9,629 nucleotides of DNA, taken from contig JAOPWK010000313.1 in the NCBI GenBank assembly GCA_025965735.1, forward strand, positions 1-9,629, given 5' to 3'. Shown here piece after piece: positions 1-5,536 of the stretch. Below the pieces are notes generated by a model, which was not told the origin of the DNA, made no database searches, and saw only the letters and a list, made by a program, of their open reading frames with translations. A program made the translations under genes and the position numbers. The DNA comes from Frankiales bacterium. Its GTDB lineage: Bacteria > Actinomycetota > Actinomycetes > Mycobacteriales > SCTD01. Numbering within the stretch: the first letter of the stretch is position 1; each line of letters starts with the position of its first letter.

Positions 1-1
1 C

Positions 2-739
2 GGCTCGATGGGCGCCCTGGCCGGCGCCACGCTGCGTCGCTCGGGGGCCGGCAGCGTCGTCGTCGCGAACCGCACGCTGGACCGCGCGGAGCGGCTGGCC
101 GAGAGCCTGGACGGTCGCGGCGTCGGCCTGCACGAGCTCGACAGCGCGCTGGTGGACGCGGACGTCGTCGTCTGCTCGACCGGCGCCACCGGCATCGTCG
201 TCACCTGCGAGCAGGTCGAGCGTGCGCTCGACAAGCGCGAGGGCCGGCCGCTGGCGATCCTCGACCTGGCCCTGCCGCGCGATGTCGAGTCCGGCGTGCG
301 CGACCTGCCGGGCGTGACGCTGGTCGACCTCGAGTCGCTGCAGCAGGTCCTGGCCACGACCGAGGCCGGCGCCGACGTCGAGGCGACCCGCGGCATCGTC
401 ACGCAGGAGGTCGGCGACTTCCTGGCCTGGCAGCGCGCGGCGAAGATCGCCCCGACGGTCGTCGCCCTGCGCAGCCGCGCCGACGAGGTGGTCACCGCCG
501 AGCTGACGCGCCTCGAGGGCCGGCTCGACCTGGACGACGCCGCCCGCGCCGAGGTGCAGGCGACTGTCCGCCGCGTCGTCGACAAGCTGCTGCACACGCC
601 GACCGTGCGCGTGAAGGAGCTGCACGAGGCGCCGGAGGGGCTGTCGTACGCCGATGCGCTGCGCGAGCTGTTCGGCCTGGACCGGGCGGCCCCCGCGGCG
701 GTCACGGCCACTCCTGTCACCGTGGTCGAGACCCCGTGA
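2..739 (+). CDS. hemA: Glutamyl-tRNA reductase, 3' part (5' end outside window)
   Basis: GluTR reduces glutamyl-tRNA(Glu) with NADPH to glutamate-1-semialdehyde, the first committed step of C5-pathway heme synthesis in the cytoplasm. The window opens inside the Rossmann nucleotide-binding loop (GSMGALAG, the end of the usual GAGxMG motif). Next come the VVVANRTLDRAERLAE strand-helix, the STGA motif and the LDLALPRDVE segment typical of the family. The last ~100 residues match the helical dimerisation domain (DFLAWQRAAKIAPTVVALR, then RRVVDKLLHTPTVRVKEL). About 245 residues are present; the N-terminal catalytic domain with the nucleophilic Cys lies upstream. The Met at base 8 is internal, not the start. 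The final ~17 residues are an Ala/Thr/Val/Pro-rich tail that is probably disordered. The TGA overlaps the hemC GTG by four bases, so the two are translationally coupled. Confidence 0.96.
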   Translation, partial: GSMGALAGATLRRSGAGSVVVANRTLDRAERLAESLDGRGVGLHELDSALVDADVVVCSTGATGIVVTCEQVERALDKREGRPLAILDLALPRDVESGVRDLPGVTLVDLESLQQVLATTEAGADVEATRGIVTQEVGDFLAWQRAAKIAPTVVALRSRADEVVTAELTRLEGRLDLDDAARAEVQATVRRVVDKLLHTPTVRVKELHEAPEGLSYADALRELFGLDRAAPAAVTATPVTVVETP

Positions 740-1665
740 GCGGCCGGATGCTGCGCCTCGGGACCCGGGGCAGCGCGCTGGCGCTCGCCCAGAGCGGCCA
801 GGTCGCCGCGACGCTCATCGCCGAGCTCGGCGTGCAGGTGGAGCTCGTGACCGTGCAGACCGAGGGCGACGTCAACCGCGCCGCGATCTCGCAGATCGGC
901 GGGACGGGCGTCTTCGTCACCGCGCTGCGTGACGCCCTGCTGGCTGACGAGGTCGACCTGGCCGTCCACTCCTACAAGGACCTCCCCACGGCTCCCGCTC
1001 CCGGGCTGGTCATCGCCGCGGTGCCGCTGCGCGAGGACCCGCGCGACGCGCTGGTCGCTCGCGACGGGCTGACGATCGGCGAGCTGCCGGCGGGGGCGCG
1101 CATCGGCACCGGCTCCCCGCGCCGCACCGCGCAGCTGCTCGGCCTCGGGCTCGGTCACGAGGTCGTGCCGATCCGCGGCAACGTCGACACCCGCATCGGC
1201 AAGGTGCGCTCGGGCGAGCTGGATGCGGTGGTCCTGGCGCGGGCCGGCCTGCAGCGGCTCGGCCGGCTGGACGAGGCCACGGAGGTCATCGACCCGCTGA
1301 CGATGCTGCCCGCGCCGGCCCAGGGCGCGCTCGCCCTGGAGTGCCGCGCGGACGACGAGGAGCTGGTGCGCCTGCTGGGCGCGCTGGAGCACGAGGACAG
1401 CCGCACTGCGGTCGCCGCCGAGCGCGCGCTGCTCGCCGCGCTCGAGGCCGGCTGCACGGCCCCGGTCGGCGCGCTGGCGCAGGTGGCCGAGGGCGACGAC
1501 GGCCCCGAGATCTACCTGCGCGGCCTCGTGGCGGCCGTCGACGGAACAGACGCGGTCCGCCTCTCGGCGACCGGTCCGACGTCCGAGGCCGCGGAGGTGG
1601 GACGCCGGCTCGCTGCCGAGCTGCTCGACCTCGGCGCCGCGGACCTGATGGGAGAACCCGCATGA
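736..1665 (+). CDS. hemC: Hydroxymethylbilane synthase (porphobilinogen deaminase)
   Basis: HemC polymerises four porphobilinogen molecules into linear hydroxymethylbilane, using a dipyrromethane cofactor it builds itself. The 309-residue length is normal. Family motifs run in order: LGTRGSALALAQ near the start, AVHSYKDLPT with the catalytic Asp at residue 82, GTGSPRR (family GTSSxRR), RGNVDTRIGK, and AALEAGCTAPVGA with the cofactor-carrying Cys240. The chosen start is GTG736, which overlaps the hemA stop as GTGA. An in-frame ATG at 748 (MLRLGTRG) would also keep the fold but has no evident ribosome site, so coupled GTG initiation is preferred. The stop forms ATGA with a 19-codon ORF, not directly with hemD. 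Confidence 0.97.
   Translation: MSGRMLRLGTRGSALALAQSGQVAATLIAELGVQVELVTVQTEGDVNRAAISQIGGTGVFVTALRDALLADEVDLAVHSYKDLPTAPAPGLVIAAVPLREDPRDALVARDGLTIGELPAGARIGTGSPRRTAQLLGLGLGHEVVPIRGNVDTRIGKVRSGELDAVVLARAGLQRLGRLDEATEVIDPLTMLPAPAQGALALECRADDEELVRLLGALEHEDSRTAVAAERALLAALEAGCTAPVGALAQVAEGDDGPEIYLRGLVAAVDGTDAVRLSATGPTSEAAEVGRRLAAELLDLGAADLMGEPA
1650..1654 (+). promoter_or_regulatory. Shine-Dalgarno for the 1662 start
   Basis: GGGAG sits seven bases before the ATG at 1662, inside the last codons of hemC. It is a good ribosome site pointing at the micro-ORF rather than at the hemD ATG 56 bases further on. hemD has only a GGGG run at 1707-1710. This suggests that initiation at 1662 is, or once was, used. 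Confidence 0.5.
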
Positions 1666-1721
1666 ACGCACCTCAGCACGTCGCTCGCTGGCGCTCACGA
1701 CGCGCCGGGGACCCTGTATGA
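1662..1721 (+). CDS. 19-codon micro-ORF linking hemC and hemD
   Basis: The frame reads MNAPQHVARWRSRRAGDPV and stops. Its ATG overlaps the hemC TGA (ATGA, 1662-1665) and its TGA overlaps the hemD ATG (ATGA, 1718-1721), so ribosomes leaving hemC could pass through it into hemD. A GGGAG ribosome site precedes it at seven bases. The peptide is short, contains five Arg, and resembles nothing I know. It may be a coupling leader rather than a functional peptide. Alternatively it may be the old hemD start, displaced by a ~50-bp insertion that includes the imperfect palindrome at 1676-1705. The frame and overlaps are seen directly; translation and function are inferred. Confidence 0.4.
   Translation: MNAPQHVARWRSRRAGDPV
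1676..1705. repeat. Imperfect 30-bp palindrome in the hemC-hemD gap
   Basis: Pairing base i with base 31-i across 1676-1705 matches nine of fifteen positions. The strongest part is CGTCG (1679-1683) against CGACG (1698-1702), and the outer GC/GC also pairs. Alternating GCTCGCTGGCGCTC sits in the middle. It fills much of the non-hem spacer between hemC and hemD. It could be a short dispersed REP-like element, an mRNA hairpin tuning hemD expression, or chance in GC-rich DNA. Confidence 0.3.
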
Positions 1722-3265
1722 GCCCCAAGAAGCCGACCGGCCCCGCCGGTCAGGTCGCCCTCGTCGGCTCCGGCACCGGCGACCCCGGCCTGCTGGCCGT
1801 GCGCGCCGCGCAGCTGATCGCCAGCGCCGACCTGGTGCTCGCCGACGCCCGCGTCGACGACGCGCTGCTGGCCGGCGTGCGCGAGGACGCCGAGGTCGTG
1901 CGCACCGAGCCCGGCGAGGCGCAGGGCGCGGCGCTGGTCGCGGCGAGCAAGGACGGGCGCACCGCCGTCCGCCTGCTGCCGGGCGACCCGTACGCCACCG
2001 CCGAGGGCCTGAAGGAGTCCGAGGCGGTGCTCAAGGCCAAGCAGCGCCTCGAGGTCGTCCCGGGCATGACGCTCGAGCAGGCCGTGCCCGCCTCCGCCGG
2101 CATCGCCGCCAGCACCCCGCGCACCGTCGCGCGCGTCGACGACAGCACGCCCTGGCGCGCGCTGGCCGCCGCGCCCGGCACTCTCGTGCTGCTGACCTCG
2201 GCGGGCCAGGTCGCCAAGAGCGCCGCCTCGCTGGTGGAGCACGGCCGCAAGCCCGGTGAGGCCGTCTTGGTCACCGTCGGCGGCACGACCTCCGAGCAGC
2301 GCACGGTGCACGCCACCCTCGACACCGTCGAGTCCGTGCTGGCCGACCTGTCCGGTGAGGCCGTCGTCGTCGTGGGTGACGCGGTGAAGAAGGCCGACAA
2401 GCACGCGTGGTTCGAGAGCCGCGCGCTGTACGGCTGGCGCGTGCTCGTCCCGCGCACCCGCGACCAGGCCGGCGCGCTGTCGGCGGTGCTGCGGTCGTAC
2501 GGCGCCGTGCCGGTCGAGGTGCCGACCATCGCGGTCGAGCCGCCGCGCACCCCCGCACCCATGGAGCGGGCGGTGAAGGGCCTGCACGACGGCAAGTACG
2601 CCTGGGTCGCCTTCACCTCGACCAACGCCGTCAAGGCCGTGCGCGAGAAGCTCGAGGAGTACGGCCTGGACGCCCGCGCGCTGTCCGGCGTGAAGGTGGC
2701 GGCGGTCGGCGACACGACGGCGCAGGCGCTGGTCGACTTCGGCATCCGCCCCGACCTCGTGCCGAGCGGCCAGCAGTCCAGCGAGGGCCTGCTCGCCGAC
2801 TGGGCGCCGTACGACGACGTCTTCGACCCGATCGACCGCGTCTTCCTGCCGCGCGCCGACATCGCGACCGACACGCTGCTGGCCGGCCTGCAGGAGCTCG
2901 GCTGGCAGGTGGACGACGTCACCGCCTACCGCACGGTGCGCGCGGCGCCGCCGCCCGCCGAGACCCGCGAGGCGCTCAAGGGCGGCGGCTACGACGCGGT
3001 GCTCTTCACGTCCAGCTCGACCGTGCGCAACCTCGTCGGCATCGCCGGCAAGCCGCACGACACGACGATCCTCGCGGCCATCGGCCCGCAGACCGAGGCG
3101 ACGGCCAAGGAGCTCGGCCTGCGCGTCGACGTCCTGTCGCCCAAGCCCGACGTCGCGACCCTCGTCGAGGCGCTGGCCGCGTTCGCGGTCGAGCGCCGCA
3201 CGACGACCGAGGCGCTCCCGAGTGCCGCGCACCGGCGCAAGGTGGCGCGGGCCGCGAAGAAGTGA
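1718..3265 (+). CDS. hemD: Uroporphyrinogen-III synthase with N-terminal methyltransferase-like domain
   Basis: This 515-residue protein has two parts. Residues ~12-235 follow the SUMT (CobA) layout: VALVGSGTGDPGLL at 13-26, a GDP at 89-91, and VVPGMT near 113-118. The SUMT signatures are eroded: the first loop has T in place of the usual P, and GDPYATAEG replaces GDPFVFGRG. Residues ~239-500 are the HemD domain that closes and inverts ring D of hydroxymethylbilane: GWRVLVPRTRDQ, AWVAFTSTNAVKAV, VAAVGDTTAQAL, RVFLPRADIATDTL, VTAYRTV with the conserved Tyr404, VLFTSSSTVRN and AAIGPQTEATAKELG. A basic tail (HRRKVARAAKK) follows. ATG1718 is the start because no ATG/GTG lies in frame between it and the preceding gene; GGGG precedes it by seven bases. 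The stop overlaps the hemB start (GTGA). HemD activity is confident; methyltransferase activity is doubtful. Confidence 0.93.
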   Translation: MSPKKPTGPAGQVALVGSGTGDPGLLAVRAAQLIASADLVLADARVDDALLAGVREDAEVVRTEPGEAQGAALVAASKDGRTAVRLLPGDPYATAEGLKESEAVLKAKQRLEVVPGMTLEQAVPASAGIAASTPRTVARVDDSTPWRALAAAPGTLVLLTSAGQVAKSAASLVEHGRKPGEAVLVTVGGTTSEQRTVHATLDTVESVLADLSGEAVVVVGDAVKKADKHAWFESRALYGWRVLVPRTRDQAGALSAVLRSYGAVPVEVPTIAVEPPRTPAPMERAVKGLHDGKYAWVAFTSTNAVKAVREKLEEYGLDARALSGVKVAAVGDTTAQALVDFGIRPDLVPSGQQSSEGLLADWAPYDDVFDPIDRVFLPRADIATDTLLAGLQELGWQVDDVTAYRTVRAAPPPAETREALKGGGYDAVLFTSSSTVRNLVGIAGKPHDTTILAAIGPQTEATAKELGLRVDVLSPKPDVATLVEALAAFAVERRTTTEALPSAAHRRKVARAAKK

Positions 3266-4245
3266 CCGCCTACCCCGCCGCCCGACCGCGCCGACTGCGC
3301 CGCACCCCGGCGCTGCGGCGGCTGGTGGCCGACGTGCACGTGCGGCCCAGCGACCTGGTGCTGCCGGTGTTCGTCAAGGAGGGCATCTGCGACCCGCAGC
3401 CGATCGCGTCGATGCCGGGCGTGGTCCAGCACACCCGCGACTCGCTGAAGAAGGCCGCTCACGAGGCCGCCGAGGCGGGCGTCGGCGGGCTCATCCTGTT
3501 CGGCATCCCGACGGTGAAGGACGCGCGCGGCTCCGGCGCGGACGACCCCGACGGCATCGTGCAGCTCGCCCTGCAGGACGTCGTGGCCGAGGTCGGCGAC
3601 GACCTCGTGGTGATGACCGACCTGTGCCTGGACGAGTACACCGACCACGGGCACTGCGGGATCCTGCTGCCGGACGGGGACGTCGACAACGACGCCACCC
3701 TCGAGCGCTACGCCTCCGCCGCCGTGGCCCAGGCGCGCGCCGGCTCGCAGGTGGTCGCCCCCAGCGGGATGATGGACGGCCAGGTGCGCGCCATCCGGGA
3801 AGCGCTGGACGGCGAGGGCTTCTCGCAGATCCCGATCCTCGCCTACAGCGCGAAGTACGCCTCCGCCTACTACGGCCCGTTCCGCGACGCGGCCGAGTGC
3901 GCGCCGCAGTTCGGTGACCGCGCCGGCTACCAGCAGGACGGCGCCCGGAGCGCCGACGAGGGCGTGCGCGAGGCGCTGCTCGACGTCGCCGAGGGCGCCG
4001 ACGCCGTGATGGTGAAGCCGGCAGGTGCCTACCTGGACGTGGTGCGCGCGGTCGCCGACGCGGTGGAGGTGCCGGTCGCGGCCTATCAGGTGAGCGGCGA
4101 GTACGCGATGGTGGAAGCGGCTGCGGCGCAGGGCTGGATCGACCGCGAGCGCATCATCCTCGAGCAGCTCACGGCGATCCGCCGCGCCGGCGCAGGCATG
4201 GTGCTCACCTACTGGGCGACCGAGGCCGCCGGCTGGGTGCGTTGA
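3262..4245 (+). CDS. hemB: Porphobilinogen synthase (delta-aminolevulinic acid dehydratase)
   Basis: HemB condenses two 5-aminolevulinate molecules to porphobilinogen. The 327-residue length is typical. RRLRRTPALRRLV and DLVLPVFVKEG mark the N-terminal arm and first barrel strand. The two Schiff-base lysines are Lys198 in AYSAKYAS and Lys252 in AVMVKPAGAYLD. The metal loop DLCLDEYTDHGHCG has Cys122 and Cys132, but Asp124 where Zn-type enzymes such as the E. coli one have the middle Cys. C-terminal AYQVSGEYAM and LTYWA are conserved. The start is GTG3262, overlapping the hemD TGA by four bases and giving the usual N-terminus. The TGA overlaps a TTG start of the next gene. Confidence 0.97.
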   Translation: MTAYPAARPRRLRRTPALRRLVADVHVRPSDLVLPVFVKEGICDPQPIASMPGVVQHTRDSLKKAAHEAAEAGVGGLILFGIPTVKDARGSGADDPDGIVQLALQDVVAEVGDDLVVMTDLCLDEYTDHGHCGILLPDGDVDNDATLERYASAAVAQARAGSQVVAPSGMMDGQVRAIREALDGEGFSQIPILAYSAKYASAYYGPFRDAAECAPQFGDRAGYQQDGARSADEGVREALLDVAEGADAVMVKPAGAYLDVVRAVADAVEVPVAAYQVSGEYAMVEAAAAQGWIDRERIILEQLTAIRRAGAGMVLTYWATEAAGWVR

Positions 4246-4598
4246 CCGACCCGCTGGCGACGGCCGTCTTCGTGCTGTCGCTCGCGCTCGGCTGCTGGGC
4301 GCTGGTCTGGGCGGCCCGGGACGTGCTGCTCCCCAAGCAGCACCTGCAGGCCCTGTTCCTCCTGCAGGCGGTGCTGGTCGCGCAGGCCGTCCTCGCGCTG
4401 GTGCGGATGGGCGAGTGGGGCGGCAGCAAGGGCGAGCTGGTCGGCTACCTCGCCGTCTCCGCGCTGCTCGTGCCCGGCGGCCTGGTGCTCGCGGTGGAGG
4501 AGCGCTCCCGCTACGGCACCCTCGTGCTCGCCGTGGCCTGCCTGGTCGTCGCCGTCGTCGAGGTGCGCCTGCTCAGCGTCTGGGACGCAGGTGGCTGA
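4242..4598 (+). CDS. Small four-helix membrane protein
   Basis: This 118-residue hydrophobic protein has four likely transmembrane helices, at roughly residues 5-24, 35-53, 63-82 and 87-106. Short charged loops separate them (ARDVLLPKQH after helix 1, RMGEWGGSKGE after helix 2, EERSRY after helix 3). There is no signal peptide, heme motif or enzyme motif. It starts at TTG4242, forming TTGA with the hemB stop. The next usable start, GTG4272, would cut into helix 1. As the fifth link in the coupled hem operon it may act with heme metabolism or transport, but nothing in the sequence shows this. From memory, M. tuberculosis also has two small membrane protein genes (Rv0513, Rv0514) after hemB; I cannot confirm homology here. 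Confidence 0.8.
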   Translation: MTDPLATAVFVLSLALGCWALVWAARDVLLPKQHLQALFLLQAVLVAQAVLALVRMGEWGGSKGELVGYLAVSALLVPGGLVLAVEERSRYGTLVLAVACLVVAVVEVRLLSVWDAGG

Positions 4599-4968
4599 CC
4601 GCGTCGGGCGCGGCCCCGGCCGCCTGCTCGTCGCGGTCTACGCGGTCTTCGCGCTGGCCGCCTCCTCGCGGGCGGTGCTGCAGCTGGCCACCCGCTTCGA
4701 CGAGGCGCCGGTGGCCTACCTGCTGTCGGCGCTGGCGGCGGCGGTCTACCTCGTCGCGGCCTTCGCACTGGCTCGCGACCTGCGCCGAACCGCCCTGTAC
4801 GCCTGCGCTTTCGAGCTCGTCGGCGTGCTCGTCGTCGGCACGCTGTCGCTGGTCCTGACCGAGGCGTTCCCGGACCAGACGGTCTGGTCGACGTACGGCA
4901 GCGGCTACGGCTTCGTGCCGCTGGTCCTGCCGGTGCTCGGCCTGCTCCGGCTCCGCACGACCCGCTAG
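4591..4968 (+). CDS. Conserved small membrane protein with FPDxTVWS/GYGFxPL motif
   Basis: This 125-residue protein has four predicted transmembrane segments (about residues 11-30, 38-60, 67-87 and 108-122). An aromatic stretch, FPDQTVWSTYGSGYGFVPLVLP, lies between helices 3 and 4, split here by a space only in description: FPDQTVWSTYG then SGYGFVPLVLP. I recall this motif from a family of uncharacterised actinobacterial membrane proteins. RAVLQLATRF ends the first helix. The GTG start overlaps the previous gene by eight bases and has GGGA five bases upstream. The TAG stop shares CTAG with the opposing RNase H gene. Function is unknown. Its place at the end of the hem operon suggests, weakly, a role near tetrapyrrole metabolism. 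Confidence 0.82.
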   Translation: MADRVGRGPGRLLVAVYAVFALAASSRAVLQLATRFDEAPVAYLLSALAAAVYLVAAFALARDLRRTALYACAFELVGVLVVGTLSLVLTEAFPDQTVWSTYGSGYGFVPLVLPVLGLLRLRTTR

Positions 4969-5513
4969 CCGGTCCAGCCCGGACCGCAGTCGTACGGCGT
5001 GCCGGCGCCCAGCGCCTCCACCACGGCGCCGGCACGGACGTCCGCCTCCCGGTTGAGCAGGTGCTCGCGCGTGGTCAGCGTCGTGTGGCTCTTCACCTTC
5101 GACCAGGTGACCGTGCGGCCGGCCAGCAGGTCGGCGATGCGCGCCACGAGGCCGGCGTTCTTCACCGGCGTCCCCTCCTTGGTCATCCACCGCTCCGGCG
5201 GCACCCGGCCGCCGCGGCTCCAGGTGTGCACCCACGTCGTCACGCACTTCTGCGCGTAGGTGCTGTCGTAGACGACGTGCAGCGGCCGGTCGGCCGGTAC
5301 CGCCTCCAGCAGCGCGCGGATCGCGACCAGCTCACCGACGTTGTTCGTCGAGGTGCCTTCGACCGCGATCGCCTGCCAGCACTGCTCGGACACGAACCAG
5401 GCACCGGCCGCGTGCCCCGGGTTCGGCCGGGCGGAGCCGTCGGTCGCGGCGACCACGGGAGGCCCGGGGGCGGTGGCCGGCGCCTCGTCGTCGAACAGGG
5501 CGCCCTGGGTCAC
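4965..5513 (-). CDS. rnhA: Ribonuclease HI
   Basis: This enzyme cleaves the RNA strand of RNA-DNA hybrids (R-loops, primers). All catalytic carboxylates are visible: Asp25 in ATDGSARPNPG, Glu61 in TNNVGELVAIRALLE, Asp83 in VVYDSTYAQ and Asp158 in NREADVRAG. His143 lies in WSKVKSH. The segment RWMTKEGTPVKNAGLVARI corresponds to the basic protrusion of the E. coli enzyme (KPVKN). The protein has 182 residues, against ~155 for E. coli. The extra residues are a ~20-residue acidic, Pro/Ala-rich N-terminus and a short Gly/Pro tail. That N-terminus contains QGALF (3-7), which fits a loose sliding-clamp-binding pattern. The GTG start at 5513 lies six bases after a TACGGT -10-like element and has no Shine-Dalgarno, so the mRNA is probably leaderless. 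The stop shares CTAG with the convergent gene. Confidence 0.93.
   Translation of the reverse strand: MTQGALFDDEAPATAPGPPVVAATDGSARPNPGHAAGAWFVSEQCWQAIAVEGTSTNNVGELVAIRALLEAVPADRPLHVVYDSTYAQKCVTTWVHTWSRGGRVPPERWMTKEGTPVKNAGLVARIADLLAGRTVTWSKVKSHTTLTTREHLLNREADVRAGAVVEALGAGTPYDCGPGWTG
4970..4986 (+). terminator. Possible hairpin after the hem operon
   Basis: CGGTCC (4970-4975) and GGACCG (4981-4986) form a perfect six-base stem with a five-base loop, two bases past the TAG of the membrane protein gene. It lies inside the 3' end of the opposing RNase H gene and no T-run follows, so it is not a classical intrinsic terminator. GC-rich actinobacteria often use hairpins without T-tracts, but chance is possible. 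Confidence 0.3.
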
Positions 5514-5519
5514 GCGCGG

Positions 5520-5529
5520 ACCGTACTGT
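5520..5529. promoter_or_regulatory. Overlapping divergent -10 elements, rnhA / 5537 gene
   Basis: On the + strand TACTGT (5524-5529) stands seven bases before ATG5537. On the - strand TACGGT (5525-5520) stands six bases before GTG5513. Both fit actinobacterial TAnnnT -10 elements, and they share the central TA. Neither start has a Shine-Dalgarno, so transcription would begin at or next to the start codons (leaderless). No clear -35 is visible. The motifs and spacings are seen; promoter activity is inferred. Confidence 0.65.
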
Positions 5530-5536
5530 CCCTGCC

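Noticed and set aside
748..750. ATG748 as the hemC start
   Set aside because: There is no ribosome site before it. GTG736 overlaps the hemA stop, in line with the other junctions in the operon.
1673..3232. Long open frame (519 codons) antisense to hemD
   Set aside because: Its composition (runs of Arg, Gly, Ala, His, Asp) is what the complement of GC-rich codons gives. The + strand frame has clear HemD motifs, and no domain is visible on the - strand.
2407..3261. Upstream extension of the hemB frame into hemD
   Set aside because: The extension is Arg/Ala/Gly/Pro-rich shadow of hemD. The HemB homology starts just after GTG3262, which also gives the family's usual length.
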